From SHVO01 sp050246995 (GTDB lineage: Bacteria > Pseudomonadota > Alphaproteobacteria > Rhodospirillales > Rhodospirillaceae): DNA of 64,000 nt. Positions within the stretch are counted from its first letter, which is position 1. Each line of letters opens with the position of its first letter. Below the pieces are notes generated by a model that was given only the letters and a program-made list of their open reading frames with translations, had not been told where the DNA came from and did not search any database. The DNA lies in contig JBFWVA010000003.1 of the NCBI GenBank assembly GCA_050246995.1, positions 417,149-481,148 of the forward strand, in the 5' to 3' direction. A program made the position numbers and the translations under genes. Positions 6,491 to 15,734 of this stretch are shown here, piece by piece.

Positions 6491-8128
6491 CTAGTACTCG
6501 ACAGGAAGCGTCACCACGAATTTGGCGCCGCCCAGCTTGGAATCGGAAAGAACGATGCTTCCGCCATGTGCGTCGATGACGGAGCGGCTCATGGATAGTC
6601 CCAATCCGAGACCGTCCTCCTTGGTGGTTACGAGCGGCTCAAAGATGTCGTCGCGCACATCCGTAGCAACGCCGCTACCGGAATCCTCCACCTCTAGGAT
6701 TACCGAATTCGGCGTGCGCCGCACCATCGCGGCAAGCGCGCGCGCCTCCTGCGGCACGGGCTTCAAGGCGTCAATTGCGTTCACGAGCAGGTTGTAGACG
6801 ACAGCGCGGAGTTGCACGTGGTCACCCAGAACTACATTGGGGCCGCCCTGGACGACGATATAGGGACTGATATCGTTGCGGCCGAGACGGTCTTTCAACA
6901 ATAGTGCGGCATCCTTGACGATGTCGCCGATATCAACGGGCTGGACCGCCATGCCACCGGTGCGGAAGAAATCCCGCATCCGATGCAAGGTGTCCGTGGC
7001 CCGTATGACTTCCTGGGTAAGCTTCGCGCCGATGGCGGCGGCCTCGGCATTATCGGGCGCGATTCGGCGCAGGACATGGTTCAGGGCCGACGCATAGTTG
7101 GAAATAGCGCCCAGCGGATGCCCCAGTTCGTGGGCCAAGGTACCTGCCAGTTCGCCCGTTGCCGCGACGCGTAAGCTGGCGGAGAGTTCCTCCTCGCGCG
7201 TACGCAAGCGCAAGGTCGCCAGTTTGCTTTGATCCATGGTGAGGCCGAAGATGAAGGCCGACGCGGTAAGGACAAGCAGAAGCGCCTGAAATAAGGTGAT
7301 GTTTGCTTCAAGGTGTCCGGCGAACACCAGCGACGCGATCATGGAGGCTTGCACCAGCGCATTCAGGACGATGGCGCCGCGAACGCCGAAACGCAGCACG
7401 ATCCAAATCATCGGCAGAAAGACGACAAACAGGTAACGGCTGGCCGTTTGCGGATATTCGCCGAAAGCGACCCAGACGGCCGCAAGCACGAGCACGCCTT
7501 GCGCGCAGGCTTCCAAAACTCGACCGGTCGTCAGCGGCTCCTTGGGACCCGGTGCGAGCCGCATCGCGAACAGCGGTGTAAAGATCAACACGCCAATGAT
7601 GCTGCCTACCGCGAAGCGGACAAAATGCGAGCCGATGTGTGCCGGTTGAACGATGTCAAGTGCGGCGAGGAGCGGAATGTAGACCAGTCCGGCGAGCATC
7701 GCGACCGGGGGGACGGCCAGCAGGGTGCCGACGAGCGGGTTTTTGAGCAGGTCTTGCGGTGCGCGCCGAGTAAAAAGCGCGGCGAGTTCGACGATCGCGC
7801 CCGTTTGAACCGCGGTGACGATGCCGTCGAGGACGGCGAGTGTCGTCGGCCGTGGGCCGTCGGGGGCAATGAGACTGCAGGTCGTCGCGGCGGTAAAGGC
7901 GAGGAGCAGCCCGCCCCAGCGGTGGAAGAGCGTCACCGCCACGCAGACGCCCAGCACGGGGTTCCACGGCGTGACAACCTGGATATAAATAGGGGTCAGG
8001 AATGTCAGGCGGTCCAGCCCGATTAGGCCGACAAACAGCAGCGCGGCGCCGGCCCAAGCCCATTTTGGCGGGGGAAAGATCGAGCTTTGCCCGGGCGGGC
8101 GCGCGCCTAATGTTACATTCGCGTTCAT
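6491..8128 (-). CDS. MASE1-like membrane sensor histidine kinase
   Basis: A 545-residue kinase. Residues about 25-295 are a multi-helix membrane sensor resembling MASE1 (PWNPVLGVCVAVTLFHRWGG, FGVRGAIVLNALVQ). The HisKA dimerisation helix carries H333 in GTLAHELGHPLGAIS. The HATPase domain shows an N box (VVYNLLVNAIDAL), a G1 box (EVEDSGSGV) and a G2 box (EDGLGLGLSMSRSV). The catalytic half resembles FixL/DctB-type kinases. The start at 8128 (MNANVTL) avoids an arginine-rich upstream extension overlapping the glycosyltransferase gene. No PAS or heme site is visible, so the signal is probably sensed in the membrane. Confidence 0.9.
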   Translation of the reverse strand: MNANVTLGARPPGQSSIFPPPKWAWAGAALLFVGLIGLDRLTFLTPIYIQVVTPWNPVLGVCVAVTLFHRWGGLLLAFTAATTCSLIAPDGPRPTTLAVLDGIVTAVQTGAIVELAALFTRRAPQDLLKNPLVGTLLAVPPVAMLAGLVYIPLLAALDIVQPAHIGSHFVRFAVGSIIGVLIFTPLFAMRLAPGPKEPLTTGRVLEACAQGVLVLAAVWVAFGEYPQTASRYLFVVFLPMIWIVLRFGVRGAIVLNALVQASMIASLVFAGHLEANITLFQALLLVLTASAFIFGLTMDQSKLATLRLRTREEELSASLRVAATGELAGTLAHELGHPLGAISNYASALNHVLRRIAPDNAEAAAIGAKLTQEVIRATDTLHRMRDFFRTGGMAVQPVDIGDIVKDAALLLKDRLGRNDISPYIVVQGGPNVVLGDHVQLRAVVYNLLVNAIDALKPVPQEARALAAMVRRTPNSVILEVEDSGSGVATDVRDDIFEPLVTTKEDGLGLGLSMSRSVIDAHGGSIVLSDSKLGGAKFVVTLPVEY

Positions 8129-8199
8129 AGAGCAGACCTGCGCCGCAATTTTACTACGTGCAGGCAACAAAAGCCTACAACTTTCAGGATATACCGCCC

Positions 8200-9417
8200 T
8201 CACGCATGAGCGATCTGCAGAACGGAATCGAAATGGCCCTCCCATGACGCGTCCGGGAGGGCCCGCGCCTTTTCGCCGGACCTTGCGGCGATCGCGCCCA
8301 TATCATAGGCGGCGAAGATATCCTTGATCGTCATGGCCGCGCCGGGCGCGTAGGGGACGTAGTCATCTTCTGAGAAATTCGCGGTGATGCACGGGTTGGC
8401 GTCGGTGATCACGCAACTATCGTAGAGCATGCCGACCGTGACACGTTCGTGCACGTTCGTCGGGTAACTCGGGCTACAATTGAGAACAGCTCTGCTGTTC
8501 CCCATCAAGGCGGCGGTTTCGGGCGCGCGTTGGACGCCGAGAAATTGAACGTTCTCGTCGATCTCCAGCCCTTCGGCCGACTTACCCAGGACGGCAACCT
8601 TCAAGGTCCCTATCTCGCGTAGGAGCGCGCTGACGACGCTCGTGCGGCGTTCGTGCCGGACATATCCATCAACGATGCTCAGCGTCCGTAGAAGCGTGGG
8701 CAAGACTTTCGGGTGCTTGGATTGCAACTCGGACATGGTCGCGCCCGTCTCGGTCTGCATCATCTGCGAAAAAGTATGAAACGGATTCTGTGAGAGATCG
8801 CACCGCACTGTCTCGTAAGTCGCCATGATCGCGCGCGAAAACCAGCCGTCGCCGATCCCGCCGAGCAAGGTTTTGAGACACAATTTGTGAGTATTGATTA
8901 GGAGCAGCGGCAGAACGAGGTCGTAAGCGCGCCTTTCGTAGGGCACGTAGTGGTGATCCTCGAAGCTCACCGGCGCGACGAACGGCTGGTGGATGAACTC
9001 CGCTTCTTCGAGCGCGGGATTTATGAAACGCATCTCGTCGGGAAAGGTATTATCGATGACAATGAACTTCGTTTTCGGATGGGCGTTACGCACCATCTCC
9101 TGCATGAAGTCGGAGAAGGGGTGATCGGAGACCGTGGCGATAGCGCGCGCGCGGGCGAACTCCAGGGCGTGCCGTACCTTCTTCACGGCCGGAGCGGTGT
9201 GGATCTTGAGGTCGTAAAGAAACGAATGGAAGTGGACGACGCAATCCTCGTCCATGAGGTTGGCGAAAAGACGGGCAAAGAAGTCATCATCGGCATAGCG
9301 AAGGACTTCGATCTCCATACCGCGCGCCTCGCCTATCTCGGCGATTTTCTCCGCATAGCGCGTCAAATGCCCGTAGGCGTCAACCACTGGTGGCGGAACG
9401 CAGACCGCGATTTTCAT
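8200..9417 (-). CDS. Glycosyltransferase-like protein (GT-B fold, CgeB-like C-terminus)
   Basis: A 405-residue protein with no signal peptide. The N-terminal half has a Rossmann-like start (MKIAVCVPPPVVDAYGHL) and a VHFHSFLYDLK segment. The C-terminal part (VLNCSPSYPTNVHERVTVGM, then VITDANPCI) resembles the nucleotide-sugar-binding domain of group 1 / CgeB-like glycosyltransferases, where NxHERV is a recurring motif. The central part is not recognisable. It is divergent from the WecE-like aminotransferase gene 137 bases away, which suggests joint work on a surface glycan. Acceptor and donor are unknown. Confidence 0.6.
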   Translation of the reverse strand: MKIAVCVPPPVVDAYGHLTRYAEKIAEIGEARGMEIEVLRYADDDFFARLFANLMDEDCVVHFHSFLYDLKIHTAPAVKKVRHALEFARARAIATVSDHPFSDFMQEMVRNAHPKTKFIVIDNTFPDEMRFINPALEEAEFIHQPFVAPVSFEDHHYVPYERRAYDLVLPLLLINTHKLCLKTLLGGIGDGWFSRAIMATYETVRCDLSQNPFHTFSQMMQTETGATMSELQSKHPKVLPTLLRTLSIVDGYVRHERRTSVVSALLREIGTLKVAVLGKSAEGLEIDENVQFLGVQRAPETAALMGNSRAVLNCSPSYPTNVHERVTVGMLYDSCVITDANPCITANFSEDDYVPYAPGAAMTIKDIFAAYDMGAIAARSGEKARALPDASWEGHFDSVLQIAHA

Positions 9418-9554
9418 AGCCCCTATCCCGCTGTCTCAACCCAATGGAAAGATTAGCTGAAATAGGCCGGTGCGCGGATGCGGGACTCCCTTACGTGCCC
9501 CCCGTCTAGGAATGTCCACCGCCTGCGTGTATCCGACGTCAAGTCGAATAATTA

Positions 9555-10730
9555 ATGGAAGAGCGCTTGCCGCCAAGCGTTAGCCTCGTGCCGCAGCACA
9601 GTAGAATCCCGTTCACGCTGGCGACGACCGTCGGCCGGGAGCGGGTGTATGTCGAGGAGGCTTTGTCGGCAGGCGCGCTCACCGGCGACGGGAAGTTCGC
9701 CGGCCTGTGCGAGCGCTGGCTGGAACGCGGCTTAAACGCACACCGCGCAATGCTGACGCCGTCCTGTACGGCCGCCCTGGAGATGGCGGCGTTGCTTTTG
9801 GACCTGAAGCCAGGCGACGAAGTCATCATGCCGTCGTTCACGTATGTCTCGACTGCCAACGCTTTCGTGCTGCGCGGCGCGGTCCCGGTCTTCGTGGATA
9901 TCCGTCCAGATACTCTCAACATCGACGAGGCGAAGATCGGCGCCGCGATCACCCCAAGAACGCGCGCGATCGTGGCGGTCCATTATGCCGGCGAACCTTG
10001 CGCGATGGATGCGATCATGGAATTGGCCGAGGATACCGGGCTTTCGGTCGTTGAGGACGCCGCGCAGGCGCTTTTGTCGGACTATCGCGATCGCGCGGTC
10101 GGCACGATCGCCCGGTTTGGTTGTTTCAGTTTCCACGGTACGAAAAATACTACCTGCGGACACGGCGGTGCACTGATTGTGAACCGGCCCGAGGATTGCG
10201 CACGCGCCGATGTGATCCGTGATCGCGGCACCGACCGGAAAAAATTCCTTGAAGGCAACATCCAGAAATATTCATGGGTCGACGTCGGGTCTTCCTACTA
10301 CATGAGTGAGCTGAGTAGCGCCTATCTACTCGCTCAGCTGGAGCAGTCGCGCGCGGTCGTGGCAAAACGCCAGAGCATTTGCCGCGCCTACCGGCGCGCG
10401 CTGGAGCCACTCGCCGCGGCCGGAGATATCGGTTTGCCGGGCGCCGAGCCGTTCGGATCAGGCAACGGCCACATCTTCTATCTTTTGACGAAGAATGCGG
10501 ATGTCCGACACAGGCTATTGGCTCATTTGGGCGGACACGGGATCGATGCGGCGTTCCACTACACGCCGCTCCACACGACACCCGCCGGACAGCGCTTCGG
10601 TCGTGCGGCTGAGTCCTTGCAGGTCACAGAGCACGTCAGCCAGACCATTCTGCGGCTACCGGTGTTCGCAGCGATGGATCGTGCGCAGATGGAGCGCGTC
10701 ACGGACGCCGTGCTCGGTTTTTACGCCTAG
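9555..10730 (+). CDS. DegT/DnrJ/EryC1 (WecE-like) sugar aminotransferase
   Basis: A 391-residue PLP-dependent enzyme. Fold-type I landmarks are TPSCTAALEMAALLL (68-82), SFTYVSTANAFVLRGA (94-109), VVEDAAQA with D168 for the pyridine nitrogen, and SFHGTKN with K197 as Schiff-base lysine. The SFTYVSTANAFVLRG block and TLNID are characteristic of WecE/RffA, which aminates dTDP-4-keto-6-deoxyglucose at C4. That substrate is probable but not proven, since no dTDP-sugar biosynthesis genes are nearby. The enzyme likely makes an amino-sugar for a cell-surface polysaccharide, perhaps for the divergent glycosyltransferase. Its stop overlaps the PBP stop in a shared CTAG. Confidence 0.85.
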   Translation: MEERLPPSVSLVPQHSRIPFTLATTVGRERVYVEEALSAGALTGDGKFAGLCERWLERGLNAHRAMLTPSCTAALEMAALLLDLKPGDEVIMPSFTYVSTANAFVLRGAVPVFVDIRPDTLNIDEAKIGAAITPRTRAIVAVHYAGEPCAMDAIMELAEDTGLSVVEDAAQALLSDYRDRAVGTIARFGCFSFHGTKNTTCGHGGALIVNRPEDCARADVIRDRGTDRKKFLEGNIQKYSWVDVGSSYYMSELSSAYLLAQLEQSRAVVAKRQSICRAYRRALEPLAAAGDIGLPGAEPFGSGNGHIFYLLTKNADVRHRLLAHLGGHGIDAAFHYTPLHTTPAGQRFGRAAESLQVTEHVSQTILRLPVFAAMDRAQMERVTDAVLGFYA

Positions 10731-13700
10731 CGCTCGATGCTGGCGGTGAGAGGGCCGACCGCAACACCTTGCAGCGGTGTCGTCACCCGGGCTTCCTGCA
10801 TGGGAGTCAGGGAATGCACGGCCAGTTGTTGCTGTTCAACCGGAGAGTCGATCAATCGCTGTACCGTTGGCGCGATGCCCTTCAAAAGCTGGAGCGCCAG
10901 GGCGCTAGTGAACGAATAGTTATCGGCGTCCTCCCCCGGAACGTAAGCGGTGATGGTGCCAAAGAAGCGGTCACCCAGGAAGAAGACAAAGGTAGACGTG
11001 CGGTCCACCGCGCGCGATTCAATGACGTTGCCGCCGGCGCCGAAGGTCTTGTAGCGGTTGTCGCCGGTGCCGGTCTTGCCGCCGACACTGAGCGGGGCGC
11101 CATCTGGCGTGCGGAAGGTGTTGTGAAGACGGATCGCGGTGCCACCATCGACGACGCTGGCCAATACGCGTTTTAGCGTGCGGGCGACTTCGGGCGCGAA
11201 GACGCGCGTGGGCGCTTTTGGAGCCGCGTAGCCGAGTTCAGTTTCGAACGGCGTCGCGCCCGCGAAGGCTATCCGCTCGACATTTGTGATCGGCGCGTCG
11301 AGGCCGTCGTTAAGAATAATTCCCATCAGCCGGGCGAGAGCATCCGGCCGGTCCCCGGAGCTTCCGATGGCGGTTGCGTAGGAGGGGATAATTTGCGCGA
11401 AGGGATAGCCTTGCGCGCGCCAGTCCTTGAGGACGCGATTGAACGCTTCTTCTTCTTTCAGGATACGGATGCGTGAATCTTGGCGATGCTTGTGGTTCGT
11501 CTTGAACAGCCAGCCGTAGATCTCCTGGCGCTGATAGGTGCTCGCCGCCGTGTACTCCGACCAACTCGCATGGGGATGGCTCTGCAGGTAGGACACCATC
11601 CATAGCTCAAGAGGATGGACGCCTGCGATATAGCCGCGATCTTGAAGCGAGAAGCGATCGATGGCGTATTTTGTGTAAAGCGCTTGGATGTCTTTCTTGT
11701 CGAGGGGCGTGTTTAGGCGGGCGCGCAGGAATTCCCCGAACTCCCCGGCGCTCGCGAGCGGCCGGACTGAGCGGAAGACCACCGCGAGGCTATGCGGTTT
11801 CGCGCGCGTATGGCTTGCCAGGTTCTCAAGCGCCGCGTCGGGTGTGGCGTCCTTGTAATCATCGTAGAAACGGCTGAGGTACTCGCGGCCTTCGCGATCG
11901 GCGAAGCGGCGCAAGTAGGCCGCGCGGCTGCGGGCCGGATCGGCGTCGTCAAACTCTTCCTTGTCCATAGCCAGGTGATAGCGCGTGATGTCGCGCATCA
12001 GCCGGATGAACGGTAAGTTGATGGAGTGACGCAGCGCGTATTCCAGGGTCGGAATCTTGGCGTTGTCGTCTTTATTGAAATTATTGAAATTGTGCGCACC
12101 GCCGCCGGTGAAGAAGGTCTCGTAGGGGCTGGCGGAATACGTGCGCTGCATGGCGGCATCGAGCATCGCCTGGAGCGACGTGTCTTTCGCGGTCAGGAGA
12201 TAGTCGACGGACCAGGCCGTGAGCGGATCTGCGCCGGCCTCTACGGCCGCGGCCAGATTTTTGCGCGGCATGCCTTCGTATTTTTCGTGCAGAGCGGCGA
12301 TGATATTGAGATAGGTAGCCGTGGTGCGCAACTTGGCGGTGGAGCCGAGGATCAGCTTGCCGCCGGAGTTCAGGTTGAACGGCTTATTCAGGCTGTCGGC
12401 GTGTACCCGCACGGTGTGATGATCTTCGCCGCGCTCGTAAAGAACAACACTGTATGCGACCTTCGAGGGGTCGGAATTCCCCAAGAGGTTTTCGCCGGTC
12501 ATGCCCAGGCTTTTCACATAATCGCGTTCGTCGAGCCGGTCGAGCACACGCACGACGTCGCGTTGAGCGGTGCGGTCGATCGTGGAATGTACGGTCATGT
12601 CCATGCGGTCGAGGCTGTAGTAGCCCGGCACGCGCAGTGCGTTCAGAAGCTCAGTGCGAATGAGGTCGGCCGCCTTGCGCTCGGTGAATGATACCGGGGG
12701 CGGTGCGGGCGGCGTCTTGGTGAATTTCAGTTTGGCGGCGCGCGCGGTCTTATGGAGGCCGGCATCGATCAGGCCGGACGCTTTCAGCGCAGCCAGATAG
12801 CGGTTCGACAACTTCTCAAGCGCCGCATGATCGGAGCCGAGATAGTAGGCCGGGCGGCGTTGGGCAAGGAGAAGGCTGAGGACCTGCTTGTAGATTTCAG
12901 CCTTGCGCGCGCGCTCCGTGTCGGTGCGCGGCGTTCCGGTGAGGACGCGGTTGGCTTCCTTGAAGTCGGTGCCGAACCAGGCCGCGAGACCATCCGCGAT
13001 ACCGATGATCTCACCGTAGCCGGCGCGCGAACCCAGCGGCGTGGAATTCAAATATGTGACGAGGATGCGCTGACGGGCCGCCGTCGTGTCGGGGCCATCC
13101 ATGTAGGCGCGCATGCTGGCGGTCAGCATCTGAGTCAATTTTTCGCCGGCGCTGCCGGTGCGTCCACCAGGTGAGTGACGGAATTTTTCGATCTGGGTGG
13201 CGAGGGTGCTGGCGCCGCCGCGCACGGGGATAAATTCGGACAGGCCGGGTACACGGCTGGCGGCGGCTCCGGCGAACCGGCTCCACGACACGGCGGGATT
13301 CCGTCGGTCGAAGCGGTCGTTTAGAAGCTCGCGGTCCTCGATGAAGAGGAGCGTATCGGCCATCAGACGCGGCACGGTCTCGAAGTCGCTATAGACCCAC
13401 TGCGGGAAAGACTTGGCATAGACAGGCTGGCCTGACCGGTCGACGATCTTGAGTCCCGCCTGATTTTTCTCGCGATAAACCGCATAGCCGCCATCAGCGA
13501 CGAACGCGTGCATCTGCTCGGACGGCGCGGCCTGTTGATCGACAGTGAAGCCTTTGTCCGTCAGCCGTTCAACGAACGAGGGGATGGCGGTGTAGCCGAG
13601 GCGCTCGTCATAAGGGCCTGTGGCGGGGAACTGCGCGTCCGGCGCCGGGCCGGGCTGAACCGCATACGCCATGTTCTGCGCGCGCTTGGTCAGAAAGTTG

Positions 13701-13822
13701 GCCTGCAGATACGAGGACTGGGCTTCCAGGACCGCGATCCCGGCGCCTACGGCAACAATTCCAGCAAATGCGAAGCTTATGGTGCGGAGTTTGACCGGCG
13801 CCCGAAACAACATGACCAACAA
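10727..13822 (-). CDS. Bifunctional class A penicillin-binding protein, long divergent form
   Basis: A 1031-residue peptidoglycan synthase. An N-terminal anchor helix lies at about 14-32. The GT51 transglycosylase domain (about 140-300) carries the catalytic-type glutamate in LFIEDRELL (E162) and a variant second motif GGASTLATQIEKF in place of the usual GGSTITQQ. The transpeptidase domain shows SxxK at 494-497 (STAK), SxN at 600-602 (SIN) and KTGT at 916-919. The 314-residue gap between SxN and KTGT is far longer than the roughly 125 of typical class A enzymes, so a large helical insertion (about 605-800) sits in the catalytic domain. Active-site residues are intact. It stands alone, with a palindrome 26 bases upstream of the start. 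Confidence 0.88.
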   Translation of the reverse strand: MLVMLFRAPVKLRTISFAFAGIVAVGAGIAVLEAQSSYLQANFLTKRAQNMAYAVQPGPAPDAQFPATGPYDERLGYTAIPSFVERLTDKGFTVDQQAAPSEQMHAFVADGGYAVYREKNQAGLKIVDRSGQPVYAKSFPQWVYSDFETVPRLMADTLLFIEDRELLNDRFDRRNPAVSWSRFAGAAASRVPGLSEFIPVRGGASTLATQIEKFRHSPGGRTGSAGEKLTQMLTASMRAYMDGPDTTAARQRILVTYLNSTPLGSRAGYGEIIGIADGLAAWFGTDFKEANRVLTGTPRTDTERARKAEIYKQVLSLLLAQRRPAYYLGSDHAALEKLSNRYLAALKASGLIDAGLHKTARAAKLKFTKTPPAPPPVSFTERKAADLIRTELLNALRVPGYYSLDRMDMTVHSTIDRTAQRDVVRVLDRLDERDYVKSLGMTGENLLGNSDPSKVAYSVVLYERGEDHHTVRVHADSLNKPFNLNSGGKLILGSTAKLRTTATYLNIIAALHEKYEGMPRKNLAAAVEAGADPLTAWSVDYLLTAKDTSLQAMLDAAMQRTYSASPYETFFTGGGAHNFNNFNKDDNAKIPTLEYALRHSINLPFIRLMRDITRYHLAMDKEEFDDADPARSRAAYLRRFADREGREYLSRFYDDYKDATPDAALENLASHTRAKPHSLAVVFRSVRPLASAGEFGEFLRARLNTPLDKKDIQALYTKYAIDRFSLQDRGYIAGVHPLELWMVSYLQSHPHASWSEYTAASTYQRQEIYGWLFKTNHKHRQDSRIRILKEEEAFNRVLKDWRAQGYPFAQIIPSYATAIGSSGDRPDALARLMGIILNDGLDAPITNVERIAFAGATPFETELGYAAPKAPTRVFAPEVARTLKRVLASVVDGGTAIRLHNTFRTPDGAPLSVGGKTGTGDNRYKTFGAGGNVIESRAVDRTSTFVFFLGDRFFGTITAYVPGEDADNYSFTSALALQLLKGIAPTVQRLIDSPVEQQQLAVHSLTPMQEARVTTPLQGVAVGPLTASIER

Positions 13823-13847
13823 CGGTTCCAGTTACGCGCGAACTCAG

Positions 13848-13866
13848 GCATGCGACGTTCGCATGC
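13848..13866. promoter_or_regulatory. Perfect-arm palindrome upstream of the class A PBP gene
   Basis: GCATGCGA-CGT-TCGCATGC, two 8-base arms around a 3-base centre, 26 bases before the PBP start codon on the minus strand. It could be an operator or a 5' RNA hairpin. There is no T-run, so it is not a terminator. No regulator gene is adjacent. Confidence 0.4.
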
Positions 13867-14033
13867 GCAGGTATACGGCGCGGTGAGTATTCGTGCGGAA
13901 TGACGCTCGCGGAGCGGGTTTGGTTCCGCGATGCACACTATTCAAGGGCGGGGTGTTATTCCGGCAACGCCCGAGCAGGGAAATCCCGGGGATGGCGGCA
14001 ACCATCCGCGCCGCAACGCGTTTTAGCGGCCCT

Positions 14034-14711
14034 CTAGAGCTCGGCCCACTGGCGCAGCAGATTGTGATAGAGGCCGGTCAAGGAGATGACGGACGGATGC
14101 GTCGGGGTCTCGACGCTTATCCGTTGAATCGCGACATCCATATCGTAAAGCATTGCGCGATGGCCGTTGTCGCGCACCATGCTCTGGAGCCAGAAGAATG
14201 AAGCGACACGGCGGCCCCGTGTCACAGGCGTGACCTGGTGCAGGCTGGTCGAGGGATAGAGGATGAGGTGGCCCGCGGGCAGCTTCACCGTCTTGCTGCC
14301 ATAAGTGTCCTCGATAGCGAGTTCGCCGCCGTCGTAGTCCTCGGGCGAACTCAGGAACAGCGTGCAGGATAGATCGGTCCGGATCCGTTGGCCGTTGGGC
14401 AGGATGCGGATCGCGCCGTCGATGTGGGTGCCGAAGGTCTGCCCGCCCTCATAGCTGTTGAACATTGGCGGCAGCACGTGAAGGGGCAGCGCCGCCGACA
14501 TGAAGAGCTTATTGGTCCGCAGCGCTGCGTTGATGATCTCGCCGACCTGGCGCGCGGCGGGACTGCCCGGCGGCAGTTGCACGTTGTCTTTGACGTGAGC
14601 GCCCTGATGACCCGCGCTAATACGTCCATCGACCCATTCGGCGGCATCGAGAATTCTACGGGCGTCGGCCACCTGTGAAGGCGTCAGCACATCGGGAATG
14701 GCAACGAGCAT
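14034..14711 (-). CDS. piuC: PiuC/YbiX-like Fe(II)/2-oxoglutarate hydroxylase (PKHD-type)
   Basis: A 225-residue non-heme iron dioxygenase. The iron triad is visible as H96 and D98 (QTFGTHIDGAIR) and H158 (STSLHQVTPVTRGRR), with R165/R168 suited to bind 2-oxoglutarate. Length and the segments LSCTLFLSSPEDYDGGELAIE and FFWLQSMVRD are those of the PKHD-type hydroxylase family, whose members usually accompany TonB-dependent siderophore receptors such as PiuA. Here the nearest receptors are 23 kb away, so the partner is not obvious. Function in iron acquisition is a family-based inference; the substrate is unknown. Confidence 0.87.
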   Translation of the reverse strand: MLVAIPDVLTPSQVADARRILDAAEWVDGRISAGHQGAHVKDNVQLPPGSPAARQVGEIINAALRTNKLFMSAALPLHVLPPMFNSYEGGQTFGTHIDGAIRILPNGQRIRTDLSCTLFLSSPEDYDGGELAIEDTYGSKTVKLPAGHLILYPSTSLHQVTPVTRGRRVASFFWLQSMVRDNGHRAMLYDMDVAIQRISVETPTHPSVISLTGLYHNLLRQWAEL

Positions 14712-14805
14712 CGGGGGAAATCCAGATCGTAAGGCGCCGCATCATATCGAGAATAATTCTTAATTACAGCGTCAATCCGACCCCGACCGCCTGAGCGCCC
14801 GATTT

Positions 14806-15078
14806 TTAGAAGTCGAAGATGTCGCTCAGGAAGGATTCCCGCTTCTTATAATAGGGCTTCTGTCCATAGCCCTGCGGGTGACCGTGGTAGTGGCCTTGCG
14901 GCTGTTGCTGATACTGCGGTTGTTGTACCGGCGCGGGTTGGGCCGCCGCGCTGCGCTCAATGATCTTGTCGAGTTCGCCGCGATCCAGCCAGACACCGCG
15001 GCACTTGGGGCAGTAGTCGATCTCGACGCCGCCGCGATCGGCCATCACCAGCGTTTCGTTGTCTGCGGGACACTTCAT
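14806..15078 (-). CDS. Zinc-ribbon protein (TFIIB-type zf domain)
   Basis: A 90-residue protein. Residues 1-42 form the zf-TFIIB domain (PF13453): MKCPADNETLVMADRGG, DYCPKCRGVWLDRGELDKII. The metal ligands are C3, C23 and C26, with D6 in the CxxD position. Residues 45-75 are a low-complexity Gln/Pro/His/Tyr stretch, and the end is a hydrophobic FLSDIFDF. This arrangement is common in small proteobacterial zinc-ribbon proteins without known role. It has its own start and no close partner. Confidence 0.8.
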   Translation of the reverse strand: MKCPADNETLVMADRGGVEIDYCPKCRGVWLDRGELDKIIERSAAAQPAPVQQPQYQQQPQGHYHGHPQGYGQKPYYKKRESFLSDIFDF

Positions 15079-15178
15079 CGCCTTTGCCTCTCCATGATCG
15101 TGATGGAGATTCAGTAGGCAGTGTAAGAGCGGCGAGCAAGAAACCGAGGGTAACAGACGGCAACGTTACAAGACCGCT

Positions 15179-15604
15179 TCAGCGCTTGCTGAGTAGCGCA
15201 TTTCCGGCACGCAGACGCACAAAAGCTTCGCGCGCCAGCGCGCGGTAGAAGGACGAGCCGAAAACAGGATCGGCGGCGATTTTCGCGTCGAGCGACGCAC
15301 CGCTAATGGTGAGGATTTCGCTCGGTTCCAACGCTTCGATGGTGGCGGACGTCGGGCCACCGTCAAGCCAGGACATTTCACCGATGATCGCTCCGGGCCA
15401 GAGCTGCGAGATGCGCTGCTGGCCGCCGGACGCCGTTGCGATCGTCACCTCGAAAAGGCCGGCGGAGATGAGGAAGAGATCGGTCATCTTTGTGCCCTGC
15501 GTCACAAGCACGCCTCCCGCCGGCACGGTCCGCCGCGCGGCGCTATCGCTCAACCATGTGAAGGCTTCCGTCGACAGATGATCGACAAAGGTAACGGCCG
15601 TCAT
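15179..15604 (-). CDS. Cyclic nucleotide-binding-domain protein without DNA-binding domain
   Basis: A 141-residue single cNMP-binding beta-roll: TVPAGGVLVTQGTKMTDLFL, LISAGLFEVTI, PGAIIGEMSWLDGGPTSAT, then a C-terminal helix. The GEMSWLDGGPTSATI block corresponds to the phosphate-binding cassette (usually GExxLxxxxxRxAT), but the cassette arginine is replaced by T/S. Binding of a cyclic nucleotide is therefore doubtful. There is no helix-turn-helix, so it is not a Crp-type regulator by itself. The start at 15604 follows GGGGAAAGA; the longer frame to 15646 has no such site. Confidence 0.75.
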   Translation of the reverse strand: MTAVTFVDHLSTEAFTWLSDSAARRTVPAGGVLVTQGTKMTDLFLISAGLFEVTIATASGGQQRISQLWPGAIIGEMSWLDGGPTSATIEALEPSEILTISGASLDAKIAADPVFGSSFYRALAREAFVRLRAGNALLSKR

Positions 15605-15734
15605 TTCTTTCCCCAGCACTCTCGAAAAGCCGGAGTAAACAAACACGGATGGGAAATGCTCGCAATAGCTTCAGAAAATAAAACTTATCAACTATAAGTA
15701 TTAGCGCTCGAAACCATACAGAACCTCGCGGCGC

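Noticed and set aside
15683..15699. The inverted repeat ACTTAT-CAACT-ATAAGT near the trpE stop
   Set aside because: Arms of six AT-rich bases in a short AT-rich gap are likely by chance, and no regulator site of this form is known to me.
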